Source of the DNA: G020353115 sp964389685
Lineage (GTDB): Bacteria; Bacteroidota; Bacteroidia; Bacteroidales; VadinHA17
Assembly (NCBI GenBank): GCA_964389685.1
Contig: CAYMFM010000010.1
Span: 1 to 64,000 of the forward strand
Direction: 5' to 3'
DNA length: 64,000 nucleotides
The notes under the pieces are model-generated. The model was not told the DNA's origin and made no database searches. It saw nothing but the letters and a program-made list of their open reading frames with translations. Made by a program: the position numbers and the translations under genes. Shown in pieces: positions 1 to 7,307 of the stretch. Position 1 is the stretch's first letter, and each line of letters opens with the position of its first letter.

Positions 1-55
1 CCCATATACTCAGAGTTATTAATACTGCTGCAAAAATTGTAAATATTCGTTTCAT
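1..55 (-). CDS. Partial exported protein (N-terminus only)
   Basis: Only the first 18 codons are present: the ATG is at 53-55 and the frame runs leftward off the window. They encode MKRIFTIFAAVLITLSIW, a basic start followed by a hydrophobic stretch, which looks like a Sec signal peptide. The gene begins 6 bases after the stop of the T9SS-sorted protein at 62-544, so the two probably share a transcript. The function of the mature protein cannot be seen. That it is a larger secreted protein is only a guess from this pairing. Confidence 0.6.
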   Translation of the reverse strand, partial: MKRIFTIFAAVLITLSIW

Positions 56-61
56 AATTTT

Positions 62-544
62 TTACTTTTTAATGATTTTGAATGTTTTTACTTCTTTGTT
101 GCCTTTGGTAACTTTCAAAAAATAATTTGCCGGCACAAGATTGCTCATAACAATGCTTGTTTCGTTGCCTATAATCTTTTTGTTTTCTAAAAGTTTTCCG
201 TTCATATCAAAAAGCTGATAAGTCAACTTTACATTGTTGAAATCTTTTATCTGCAAGGTAAGATTGTCGGCAGTAGGGTTAGGATAAACGGTCAATGAAA
301 TATTCATTGATGTTTCCTTAATTCCTACTGCAAAGATTTCGTAAGGTTGTTGTACACCTTGTGCAACCGAACCTGATGTTCCGTTGTTTGTGGTATAAAC
401 CACCTGTCCTACGGAATAGCTCGCCGAGCCTCCACTGCCCGAAGCGTTACCGCCAGCGGTGGAGATGGCTTCCTGTGCTTGTAGTCCTGAAAGTCCGAAG
501 CCGAACATAAGCGCTATTGAAAAAACCACTTTTTTGTGTTGCAT
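62..544 (-). CDS. Small T9SS-exported protein with type A C-terminal sorting domain
   Basis: A 160-residue protein. Residues 1-23 form a Sec signal peptide ending in LQAQ. A Gly/Ser-rich segment follows, with SVGQVVYTT and SVAQGVQQPYEIF. Residues from about 85 onward are a T9SS type A sorting domain: VYPNPT, then an LFDMNGKLL strand, and a basic TFKIIKK end. Such proteins cross the outer membrane by type IX secretion and are usually anchored to the surface. A good Shine-Dalgarno sequence, GGAGG at 549-553, supports this start. The gene is followed 6 bases later by another exported protein that runs off the edge. No catalytic domain is visible, so the role of the mature part is unknown. Confidence 0.85.
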   Translation of the reverse strand: MQHKKVVFSIALMFGFGLSGLQAQEAISTAGGNASGSGGSASYSVGQVVYTTNNGTSGSVAQGVQQPYEIFAVGIKETSMNISLTVYPNPTADNLTLQIKDFNNVKLTYQLFDMNGKLLENKKIIGNETSIVMSNLVPANYFLKVTKGNKEVKTFKIIKK

Positions 545-641
545 TTAACCTCCGTTTTTTTAATAGTTAAAATTCATTCAATTTATCGTTAATGTTTCTT
601 TTCGTTGTCGTTGTTTTTTTATTATGTTGAGTAACAAGTGG

Positions 642-677
642 ATAAACGCATTGCGTTTATATTCCTATATACGCAAT
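642..677. promoter_or_regulatory. Palindrome upstream of the T9SS cargo gene
   Basis: Bases 642-660 are a perfect 9-bp inverted repeat around one base (ATAAACGCA, T, TGCGTTTAT). A second pairing, ATTGCGT at 650-656 with ACGCAAT at 671-677, overlaps it, so three related ACGCA/TGCGT elements lie within 36 bases. The site is about 100 bases before the start of the gene at 62-544. A dimeric regulator site or an alternative RNA hairpin pair would both fit. I do not recognise the regulator. Confidence 0.4.
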
Positions 678-751
678 AGTTGTTTGGTTTACTCAAATAA
701 ATTTACGCTAATCATACAATAAATCCTAGGGACTAGTGATATTTTTAAGAT

Positions 752-786
752 ATTAAAAAGAGAGCATCCTTTTGGACACTCTCTTT
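752..786 (-). terminator. Rho-independent terminator-like hairpin (leftward)
   Basis: AAAGAGAG at 757-764 pairs with CTCTCTTT at 779-786, with a further CC/GG pair around a TTTT loop. Read leftward, the hairpin is followed by a T-rich tract, so it should stop leftward transcripts such as read-through from the tRNA-Gln gene. Confidence 0.55.
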
Positions 787-961
787 CACACTACATTGTT
801 TTCAGTGGTTTTTTGTTTTCTTTCAAGTCCTTCCGGCTGTCGGGATAAACTGCTGACGAACTTTGTTGTCAGCACAAGTTCTCGCCCTAGTGGGTTTTGT
901 CGAACTATTAACTTTTCAACTATTCCCGAAGTTAGGGATGCCTACGGCATAACCATTAACC

Positions 962-989
962 AAGAAAGCCGGCTAGTACCGGCTTTCTT
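962..989 (-). terminator. Terminator hairpin after tRNA-Gln
   Basis: A perfect 11-bp stem (AAGAAAGCCGG / CCGGCTTTCTT) with a 6-base loop starts 4 bases beyond the tRNA 3' end. The same stem sequence follows the tRNA-Asn gene at 14748-14777, which supports a terminator or processing role for both. Confidence 0.7.
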
Positions 990-992
990 CTG

Positions 993-1065
993 TTGTCCCA
1001 CTAGGGCTCGAACCTAGACTCTTCGGAACCAAAATCCGATGTGTTGCCAGTTACACCATGGGACA
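993..1065 (-). tRNA. tRNA-Gln (anticodon TTG)
   Basis: The reverse strand folds as a full 73-base cloverleaf. The 7-bp acceptor pairs 1059-1065 with 994-1000, and the discriminator base is A. The anticodon stem TCGGA/TCCGA encloses loop TTTTGGT, giving anticodon TTG, which reads CAA (Gln). The T arm is CTAGG-TTCGAGC-CCTAG. CCA is not encoded. A terminator hairpin follows and a Bacteroidota-type promoter precedes it. Confidence 0.95.
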
Positions 1066-1095
1066 ATCCGCTTTTCTTTTTCAAAAAAAGTAGTG

Positions 1096-1123
1096 CAAAG
1101 ATAGAAAAAAATCGAAACGACAA
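1096..1123 (-). promoter_or_regulatory. Bacteroidota-type promoter for tRNA-Gln
   Basis: On the reverse strand, TATCTTTG (1096-1103) matches the -7 consensus TAnnTTTG. A TTG at 1121-1123 lies 17 bases upstream, slightly closer than the usual 19-21. It sits about 30 bases before the tRNA 5' end. Confidence 0.6.
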
Positions 1124-1151
1124 TCATAAAATCGAAGCATTACACGGTGTG

Positions 1152-1460
1152 TCACCTTAAACGTAACACCTCCCTGGTTAATTCAAGGAAACGCTTATAG
1201 GGGATGGCGGGCAGACTCTGCGCCTGAAACGCACCGTGGGCCTGGCTGATGATCGATACCTTGGTCGCCACCTCCTCATTGGGTGCTTCATAAATGTCAA
1301 GAAAATCATACTGCCCAAGCAACGCGTAGTGGGCAAGGAACTTTACCTCCGGACACTTTTTCCTTACCTGGTCGAGCCAGGTCCTGCCAAGCTCCGCACG
1401 ATCCTTCATCTTTTTGGAAAGATCGGGTGAAAGCTTTGTCAACAAAATAAAGGTTTGCAT
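1152..1460 (-). CDS. GYD domain-containing protein
   Basis: A 102-residue soluble protein that matches the small GYD family (PF08734) in length and layout. It starts MQTFILLTKLSPD and carries the GQYDFLDIYEAPNEE stretch that gives the family its name; residues 1-90 make up the whole domain. GYD proteins have a ferredoxin-like alpha/beta fold, and their biochemical role is not established. There is no signal peptide. The gene stands alone, with a promoter-like sequence upstream (1503-1533), between tRNA-Gln and the PspC operon, which gives no clue to function. Confidence 0.8.
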   Translation of the reverse strand: MQTFILLTKLSPDLSKKMKDRAELGRTWLDQVRKKCPEVKFLAHYALLGQYDFLDIYEAPNEEVATKVSIISQAHGAFQAQSLPAIPYKRFLELTREVLRLR

Positions 1461-1502
1461 GATTTCTGAAAGTTTTACCGGTTATACCTGCTCATTTCCT
1501 AA

Positions 1503-1533
1503 CTAAGGTAAGAAAAAGAAACACACTTGTCAA
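1503..1533 (-). promoter_or_regulatory. Probable promoter of the GYD gene
   Basis: On the reverse strand, TTG (1531-1533) is followed after 20 bases by TACCTTAG (1503-1510), one mismatch from TAnnTTTG. The spacing is ideal for a Bacteroidota promoter. Confidence 0.5.
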
Positions 1534-1579
1534 TAGCTTTTAAAACTCACGTAAAAAGACTCACCGGGTGAGTAGAAAA

Positions 1580-1672
1580 CAACCGGCTGTTCCCGCATGT
1601 GCTTCAGCAGGTGAGTTCAGGAAAGAGTGATGAGTTCAGATTTTCAGAAGCGCATTTGGGAACAGCCAGTTG
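1580..1672. repeat. Long imperfect inverted repeat (25-bp arms)
   Basis: Bases 1580-1604 and 1648-1672 are inverted copies matching at 21 of 25 positions and separated by 43 bases. The shared core is GGCTGTTCCC / GGGAACAGCC. The spacer contains two near copies of GTGAGTTCAG. The element lies just beyond the stop of the PspC gene at 1700-3283. It is larger than a normal terminator and lacks a T tract, so a decayed small mobile element or a structured 3' UTR is possible. Confidence 0.5.
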
Positions 1673-1699
1673 TCAACGAACAATGGGATCAGGTGAACG

Positions 1700-3283
1700 T
1701 CAATGCTTCCCGTACGGACTCAAACCATCTTCAGTCATAATCCACATTCTGCCTGTCATGTCAAAATCCCATGCATTCTCTGTGTTTCGTATGTCATAGA
1801 TGATTTCATGCATCTCATCGCTGAGGTAAACCACCATCCCCTCGGGGATTTTCAGAGTAAGGTTCATTTCAGGTGCTCTCCATTTTTCTCCTTCAGGAAG
1901 GTGAAAAAACTGATCCAGGTATAAGACAGAATCTTTCAATTCCCAGTTGTACATCAACGTCCTGGCATTTTCAGCTGCCTGCCTGCGGCTTTTTCCCTGT
2001 GACCTGCGCTCTATGTCAAGCGCCAGAGCTTCGGTTTCACTCATTTCAATATCAAAGGTCGGTTTGCAATAAAATACATCTTCCTGCCGGCTTGCTATGA
2101 TCTCCACATCATCAACCTCAAACCGGAAATCATTGGGGTAACCTATGTCAGGATAGTTTTCGGTCAGTTCAAGGTAGAGTGTGTCACCGAATAAACCGGT
2201 TACGGGATAGCTGCTGGTAAGGCGGGCTGAATCGGTATAATTCACTCCTTCCACAACGGTAAAAGCAAATAATGTTATGGCACTTAAAAACCATAATACA
2301 AATGCAGTAAGGCCAACTATCTTATCATTAGCTTTAAATCTAAAGATCAATTTTATACCACCGTATATCAGGGCAATGAGGGGAATACAGACCGTGAGCA
2401 ACAGGGCTACGATGATCAGTGGAACATTCCCGGGATCGACAAACATTTGAAGGAAATCCGGGAAGTAGAAGATTTCCGTATCGAAGAGGGTTGGAATAAA
2501 GAAGGAGTGTTTAAAGAAAAATATCCCAATGAAGCCGATAAGGACTGCAAAACCGGCAAGAATAAAGGATACACCGATGATGATCAGTATGATTTTCAGG
2601 ATAGCGAGGAGGACTCCTCCGATCAGATCGACAACATCATGAATGGCACTTCTGGTTCGGTGATACCCTTTGCTTTTTTTCACATTTTTGAGGTTATCCT
2701 TCACGTTTTCATATTCCTTTTTTACCGATTTTTCAATGTTCTGAATGGTGATGTGTTCACCGCGCATCTCCAGTTTCTGGGTGTGGGAGGTAGCCCTGGG
2801 AACAACAACCCATAGAATCAGGTAGATGAGTACTCCGGAGAGGTATCCCAGGGTTAAAAAGATAAAGATGATCCGGAACCAGAGGGGGTCAATACCGAAA
2901 TAGGCTCCCAACCCGCCACAGACTCCACCAAGGATTGCATCATTGGGATCCCGGTAGAGTCTTTTTGCCGTTTTGTACCGGTAGGTTTTCTTTTTGCCGG
3001 TTTCTTCGGTGAACTCTTCACCGTTCAGATACTCCTCGGGCTTTCCCATGATGGTTATCATCTTTTCCACATCCGCAATCGTTATGACCTCTTTGTTTTC
3101 ATCGATATACTCCTGGAAGAGTTCAGCAATTCGTGATTCAATATCGTTGATGATCTCCTCACCCTCCTCCAGCTCTTTGAATTGTTCGGTAATGGCATGC
3201 AGGTATTCTTTCAGTTTCTGGTAAGCATCTTCGTCGATGTGAAATACCAGTCCTGCCAGGTTAATTTTTATGGACTTTTTCAT
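1700..3283 (-). CDS. PspC domain membrane protein (long form)
   Basis: A 527-residue inner-membrane protein. Residues 1-95 are a soluble acidic helical segment that the 199-residue paralogue also carries (IKINLAGLVFHIDEDAY). Residues about 107-165 are a PspC domain with RDPNDAILGGVCGGLGAYFG and a transmembrane helix ending LILWVVVPRA. Three or four more hydrophobic segments follow between about 215 and 350. The last 170 residues form a polar, probably periplasmic, domain. PspC proteins are linked to envelope stress sensing (phage shock response). This is the last gene of the operon, 15 bases after padR. Its exact partner and signal are unknown. Confidence 0.85.
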   Translation of the reverse strand: MKKSIKINLAGLVFHIDEDAYQKLKEYLHAITEQFKELEEGEEIINDIESRIAELFQEYIDENKEVITIADVEKMITIMGKPEEYLNGEEFTEETGKKKTYRYKTAKRLYRDPNDAILGGVCGGLGAYFGIDPLWFRIIFIFLTLGYLSGVLIYLILWVVVPRATSHTQKLEMRGEHITIQNIEKSVKKEYENVKDNLKNVKKSKGYHRTRSAIHDVVDLIGGVLLAILKIILIIIGVSFILAGFAVLIGFIGIFFFKHSFFIPTLFDTEIFYFPDFLQMFVDPGNVPLIIVALLLTVCIPLIALIYGGIKLIFRFKANDKIVGLTAFVLWFLSAITLFAFTVVEGVNYTDSARLTSSYPVTGLFGDTLYLELTENYPDIGYPNDFRFEVDDVEIIASRQEDVFYCKPTFDIEMSETEALALDIERRSQGKSRRQAAENARTLMYNWELKDSVLYLDQFFHLPEGEKWRAPEMNLTLKIPEGMVVYLSDEMHEIIYDIRNTENAWDFDMTGRMWIMTEDGLSPYGKH

Positions 3284-3298
3284 TTTTTCTGGTTTTAT

Positions 3299-3628
3299 CT
3301 ATTTCTTATTCTGGATTACTTGTACGGCATCGACCAGTTCCTGCCAGGAGGAGTCGAGCTCTTTCAGGAATTCTTTTCCTGAATCGGTCAGTTCATAATA
3401 TTTCCGGGGAGGGCCCTGTGTGGATTCTTCCCAGCGGTAACTCAATAAGCCCGCATTTTTCTGACGGGTAAGCAGGGGGTAAAGCGTCCCCTCAACCACA
3501 ATCACCTTCGCCTCCTTCAATCCCTTGATGATATCGGAAGCATAGCAGGAGTTTTTTGACAGGATCAGGAGAATGCAATACTCCAGGACCCCCTTCCTCA
3601 TTTGTGCTTTCGCGTTTTCTACGTTCAT
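3299..3628 (-). CDS. PadR family transcriptional regulator
   Basis: A 109-residue winged-helix protein. It starts with MRKGVLEYCILLILSK, the usual first helix of PadR. The recognition region EGTLYPLLTRQKNAGLLSY and the wing GPPRKYYELTDSG follow, then a C-terminal dimerisation helix. Length and motifs fit the short PadR subfamily. PadR proteins usually repress their own operon and release DNA on binding a small ligand. Here it sits between two pspC genes (53 and 15 bases), so it most likely controls this envelope operon. Candidate operators lie at 4989-5045. Confidence 0.92.
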   Translation of the reverse strand: MNVENAKAQMRKGVLEYCILLILSKNSCYASDIIKGLKEAKVIVVEGTLYPLLTRQKNAGLLSYRWEESTQGPPRKYYELTDSGKEFLKELDSSWQELVDAVQVIQNKK

Positions 3629-3681
3629 TTTCTTGAATTTATAAAATTTATTTAACTTTTTTGTCTACCTATTTTGCAGGT

Positions 3682-4281
3682 TCAGATGTTCATTTTTTTC
3701 TTGATGTTTTCAAACTCCTCTTTTACTGCTTTTCCGATGTTTGAGATGGTAACCGGCTCTCCACGCATTTCCAGCTTTTGAGCGGTAGTTTTCGCTTCGG
3801 GCAATACGACCCACAGGATCAGGTAAATAATCGTTCCGGAGAGAAAGATCAGGGTGGCAACAATAAAAATAATGCGGATGATCAGGGGATCGGTACCCCA
3901 GTAAGCACCCATTCCGGAGCATACTCCGCCAAGGATCCGGTTATCGGGATCACGATACATCCGGCGGTAACCGCTCGGACCAAACCGTTCCTTGCTGCGG
4001 TATTGATCAGAATCGCCCGGATCGATAATCTCCTCCGGCTGTCCCATGATCTCAATGATCTCCTCCACATCGTTAATGACAATCACCTGTTTGTAATCCG
4101 TGATGCGCTCCTTAAGCAATTCAGCAATTCTTGCTTCAATATCTGAAATGATCTCCTTACTCTCCTCTTCATTACCAAAATGCTTCTCAATCAGGTTCAG
4201 GTAATCACTCAACAGACGGTAGGCGTCATCGTCAATGTTAAATACTGATCCGCTTAAATTGATACTCAGTGTTCTTTTCAT
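3682..4281 (-). CDS. PspC domain protein (short form)
   Basis: A 199-residue paralogue of the N-terminal part of the 527-residue protein two genes downstream. Residues 1-95 are the same type of soluble helical segment (SINLSGSVFNIDDDAY, then IISDIEARIAELL). The PspC domain covers about 108-170, with RDPDNRILGGVCSGMGAYWG and a single membrane helix ending LILWVVLPEA. It then ends with a short charged tail, without the extra membrane segments and periplasmic domain of the longer copy. The gene follows the thioredoxin-like gene by 11 bases and precedes padR by 53. The two forms may interact through their shared N-terminal segment; this is an inference. Confidence 0.88.
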   Translation of the reverse strand: MKRTLSINLSGSVFNIDDDAYRLLSDYLNLIEKHFGNEEESKEIISDIEARIAELLKERITDYKQVIVINDVEEIIEIMGQPEEIIDPGDSDQYRSKERFGPSGYRRMYRDPDNRILGGVCSGMGAYWGTDPLIIRIIFIVATLIFLSGTIIYLILWVVLPEAKTTAQKLEMRGEPVTISNIGKAVKEEFENIKKKMNI

Positions 4282-4292
4282 CTGTTATGCTG

Positions 4293-4952
4293 TTAATTGA
4301 AGTTTATTACATTCAACACATCGATTTGTTGAATGGGTAAAAGGTTTGTTAATCTCTTTTGTTCGTTTTGAAGCTCCTCAATAAAGTGAATGATCGAATC
4401 GCTATCCCAGGGCGCCGTTCCCGTATATTCACACCGTACCTGTCCCTGATGAATAATGCAGGTATGCGGAAGTTCGGTTTGTTGAAGAAAGCAAGGCAGG
4501 TCATCCTGATGAGTGAAAAAATAACAGGGTAGATCAACCTTCTGGCTTTTCAGGATCCGCAATACCTTTGCAGGTTCTTCTCCGGTAAGGAGATAGAAAT
4601 CAACTTCTCCTTTTTTTCTTTCATACAAGCGGGAAAGAGCAGGAAGGTTTTCAACAGAGGAAATGTCCCAGCTGGCCCAAATGTAAATGAGTACTATACG
4701 CTCCGGTTCCGAGGGTACAGTGATCGGATTCCCGTTTTGATCAGTTATCCGCATGGAATCATACTTAATCGGATATCCCTGACCCGTGGTCAGGTCATTT
4801 CCCCCTTTATTATAAAGCATAGCAAAGTACTTTTCCGCTTTATGTTGCTGAATCGATCGTTCTATACGGTCATACGTGAACCACATGGTCAATCCAATCA
4901 GCAATCCGGTGATCAGAAATAATCCGTTTGTTTTCATCTCTTGAGCATTCAT
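4293..4952 (-). CDS. Membrane-anchored thioredoxin-like protein lacking CxxC
   Basis: A 219-residue protein with one N-terminal membrane helix (about residues 10-28), then a periplasmic thioredoxin/TlpA-like domain. The fold is suggested by the strand IVLIYIWASW (87-96), the helix after it, and a cis-proline segment LPHTCII. In redox-active relatives the WASW stretch is followed by CxxC. Here the sequence is WASWDISS, so both cysteines are missing (D96 and S99 at their positions), and disulfide exchange by the usual route is unlikely. It is the first gene of the operon with two PspC proteins and PadR, so a binding or sensing role in the envelope is plausible. No enzyme activity is claimed. 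Confidence 0.7.
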   Translation of the reverse strand: MNAQEMKTNGLFLITGLLIGLTMWFTYDRIERSIQQHKAEKYFAMLYNKGGNDLTTGQGYPIKYDSMRITDQNGNPITVPSEPERIVLIYIWASWDISSVENLPALSRLYERKKGEVDFYLLTGEEPAKVLRILKSQKVDLPCYFFTHQDDLPCFLQQTELPHTCIIHQGQVRCEYTGTAPWDSDSIIHFIEELQNEQKRLTNLLPIQQIDVLNVINFN

Positions 4953-4988
4953 ATAGAACTATTATATTTAGAATACTATTCAATACAA

Positions 4989-5045
4989 TGTAATATCCAT
5001 TACAAAGATATATAAAAAAATAAGTACCATGCAATACATAGTACT
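4989..5045 (-). promoter_or_regulatory. Operon promoter with candidate PadR operators
   Basis: On the reverse strand, TTG (5032-5034) stands 21 bases before TATCTTTG (5003-5010), a full Bacteroidota promoter for the operon at 1700-4952. A perfect inverted repeat, TGTAAT-ATCC-ATTACA (4989-5004), overlaps the -7 box. A second inverted pair, AGTAC (5023-5027) with GTACT (5041-5045), surrounds the -33 box. This placement fits repression, and the operon encodes a PadR protein; that PadR binds here is an inference. Confidence 0.55.
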
Positions 5046-5079
5046 AAAAAAATTTAATTTTTTTTATTTATTTTTTCTA

Positions 5080-5087
5080 TATCTTTG
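5080..5087 (+). promoter_or_regulatory. Divergent promoter for the DUF2797 gene
   Basis: TATCTTTG matches TAnnTTTG exactly and lies in an A/T-rich tract. The predicted start near 5093 leaves a leader of about 120 bases before the preferred ATG at 5214. It is back-to-back with the PspC operon promoter. Confidence 0.5.
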
Positions 5088-5213
5088 ATTAACAATGAAA
5101 TAAATAAGAAAATTTTTTTCTGTTTTTTTTAGTTATTTTTGATGAAATGGTTGAAATTGCCTTTTTCATTCTGTGCGCATAAGATAATTGTAATCCAACA
5201 TCGCCAGCATACC

Positions 5214-6035
5214 ATGAAAAGAGCGGGTGTGATCAGAAAAATGATTTCAGAAGGCAGGCAGGAATTTCCATCTGGCCCATTGCACGTCTATTATTTTTTA
5301 CCAATAGGGGATGATACAATCCTGATGAACGATCTATTGAACCGACACGTTCATATGACCTTTACGGGTGAGATATATTGCATGCACTGCAGAAAAAGGA
5401 CGAAAAAATCGTATGGTCAGGGGTACTGCTATCCCTGTTTCATTTCAATTCCTGAAACAGATGAGTGTATTCTGAGGCCGGAGTTATGCCAGGCACATCT
5501 TGGTATTTCCCGGGATATGGAGTGGTCTAAAACACATTGCCTGCAGGACCATTATGTCTATCTGGCGATTTCAAGCGGCTTAAAAGTTGGTGTTACCAGG
5601 GCTTCACAGGTGCCAACGCGGTGGATCGATCAGGGTGCATACCGGGCGATCCTTCTGGCCCAGACCCCCAACCGGCATCTTGCAGGGAAAATTGAAGTCG
5701 CTTTGAAAAGGAATGTTGCAGACCGGACCAACTGGAGGGATATGTTGAGGAACTATCAGGATACCAGCATTGATCTGTTGGTTGAAAAAGAGAAAGCCAC
5801 CGGAATGATTCCGGATGATTATGTTCAATACAGGCTTTCGGATAACCGGATTTGGGAATTTTACTATCCGGTGGTAACTTTCCCGGAGAAGGTAAAGAGC
5901 ATTGGATTTGATAAAGAACCGAACTATTCCGGAATACTCAGGGGAATAAAAGGGCAATACCTGATCTTCGATGGGGGAGATGTGCTGAATATTAGAAAGC
6001 ACAACGGTTACCTGGTTGAACTAGAGATGAATTGA
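5214..6035 (+). CDS. DUF2797 family zinc-finger protein
   Basis: A 273-residue protein from the ATG at 5214, the start chosen because MKRAGVIRKM matches the usual N-terminus of the family; an in-frame ATG at 5142 would add 24 residues. It has a likely zinc site, CMHCRKRTKKSYGQGYCYPC, with two CxxC pairs and further Cys residues 20-30 positions later. The central part, HYVYLAISSGLKVGVTR, resembles the GIY-YIG-like core seen in DUF2797 proteins, so nucleic-acid binding is possible but unproven. The rhomboid gene begins 2 bases after its stop, so the two are probably co-transcribed. Confidence 0.75.
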   Translation: MKRAGVIRKMISEGRQEFPSGPLHVYYFLPIGDDTILMNDLLNRHVHMTFTGEIYCMHCRKRTKKSYGQGYCYPCFISIPETDECILRPELCQAHLGISRDMEWSKTHCLQDHYVYLAISSGLKVGVTRASQVPTRWIDQGAYRAILLAQTPNRHLAGKIEVALKRNVADRTNWRDMLRNYQDTSIDLLVEKEKATGMIPDDYVQYRLSDNRIWEFYYPVVTFPEKVKSIGFDKEPNYSGILRGIKGQYLIFDGGDVLNIRKHNGYLVELEMN

Positions 6036-6037
6036 TC

Positions 6038-6697
6038 ATGAGTGAATCGGATCATAACGAAAGCAACAAAGTCCGGGAGGATGGTCAACTGGAAAAAAGG
6101 CGGTTTTTCCTCAGCATGGCTTTTCCGGCGCTTTTCCTGCTGCTCCTTTGGATGATCAAACTGGTTGAAACCACATTGGACTTGAATTTTGCGTTCTGGG
6201 GGATCTATCCCCTGAGCGTGAAAGGATTGAAAGGCATTCTGCTTTCTCCACTGGTACATGCTGATTACAAACACCTCATAAACAATTCAATTCCCCTCTT
6301 CATCCTCGGTGTCTCTATTTTCTATTTTTATTCCAGGGTCGCTTTCCGTGTTTTTTTCCTTACTTATATCATGGTCGGGATCTGGGTATGGTTTGGGGGA
6401 CGACCCGCTTACCATATCGGTGCCAGTGGCCTGGTGTATGGATTCGCCTCTTTTCTTTTCTTCAGCGGGATCATACGGAATCACATTAGCCTGATGGCCA
6501 TCTCTCTCCTGGTGGTATTTCTTTATGGGGGAATGATATGGGGTATTTTCCCGATTTATGAAAAAGTTTCCTGGGAATCCCATATGCTGGGCAGTATTGC
6601 AGGGCTTTTCCTGGCGTTCTATTACCGCCATGAAGGACCACAGAAACCAGACTATTTTTGGGAAGAAGAAGAGGAAGAAGACAGGGGGGAAAGTTAA
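6038..6697 (+). CDS. Rhomboid family intramembrane serine protease
   Basis: A 219-residue protein with six predicted membrane helices, typical of the minimal rhomboid core. The catalytic dyad is visible: Ser130 in GASGLVYG and His182 in SWESHMLGSIAG. The upstream motif HADYKHLINNS supplies the conserved His and Asn that stabilise the transition state. Rhomboids cut membrane-spanning substrates within the inner membrane. The ATG at 6038 is preferred to an upstream TTG. The tail is very acidic (a run of Glu before the end). It follows the DUF2797 gene by 2 bases; no substrate can be named from the context. Confidence 0.9.
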   Translation: MSESDHNESNKVREDGQLEKRRFFLSMAFPALFLLLLWMIKLVETTLDLNFAFWGIYPLSVKGLKGILLSPLVHADYKHLINNSIPLFILGVSIFYFYSRVAFRVFFLTYIMVGIWVWFGGRPAYHIGASGLVYGFASFLFFSGIIRNHISLMAISLLVVFLYGGMIWGIFPIYEKVSWESHMLGSIAGLFLAFYYRHEGPQKPDYFWEEEEEEDRGES

Positions 6698-7307
6698 TTG
6701 TTAATCGGTTAATAGTTATTGGTTTAATTCGTTGTGCTATTGAACTTCCCTACTATTAAAGGATATCCGGTTGATATTATGATTTAAATATTAAACCGGA
6801 ACGTATCTTTCATCCGTCAGACAGACTGCATGCCGAAGCATGGCTCTCTCCACTGAAAAAATGAAAAAAACACCTAAAATGCTTATCAATTCATTTTTTT
6901 TTTATTATTGCAGTGTTTTTTAATCATTATTTATGATACATAACATCGAATAGATCAATCTCAAATTTTATACAGTCAGACAAGACAACAAGGATGTAAC
7001 GGCTCAATTTTACGGGTATAGAAAGAGAGATTTAAATCTGGCAACATTACACACAATGAATCCACATCTTTGTCTTTTGGTTGACTGGGATCAGAAATTC
7101 TCTCTTCCTCCAACCTTTTTCCGACACTTTATTAGTTACCGGCTATTTTACAAGCTGTTTAAAATTGTTATTTGATAACGGATCCTCTTTGTTTTATCCT
7201 CCTGGATTTTATTCGGTAAGAAAGGACTAATCCATTCGATCCGATCACAAAAGAAAGGATTCAGATTTAATGGTATCAAAAAATGTAATTAGTAAAGGTC
7301 AGTTATC
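6698..7307 (+). other. Non-coding leader region before the polyamine operon
   Basis: About 600 A/T-rich bases with no supported gene on either strand. The only structure I see is the operator-like palindrome GTTAT-TTG-ATAAC at 7167-7179, about 130 bases before the decarboxylase. No consensus riboswitch was recognised. The long leader before a polyamine operon leaves room for RNA-level control, but I cannot show it. Confidence 0.45.

Larger units (their letters stand above)
545..992. other. Intergenic region with hairpins and no convincing gene
   Basis: No coding sequence is supported here; the one open frame on the + strand runs into the tRNA-Gln gene and resembles nothing I know. The region holds a 19-base palindrome near 650, a terminator-like hairpin at 752-786, a 7-bp hairpin at 851-874 (TGCTGAC/GTCAGCA), an 11-base inverted copy of the tRNA-Gln 3' end at 884-894, and the tRNA terminator at 962-989. 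Confidence 0.6.

Noticed and set aside
772..1017. 81-codon open frame on the + strand
   Set aside because: It runs antisense into the tRNA-Gln gene and its terminator, and its protein shows no family feature.
5139..5213. Longer start for the DUF2797 protein
   Set aside because: The extra 25 residues do not resemble the family; the ATG at 5214 gives the usual N-terminus. An earlier start remains possible.
6698..7307. Riboswitch before the polyamine operon
   Set aside because: The region is long and A/T-rich, but I could not identify conserved riboswitch elements, so no claim is made.
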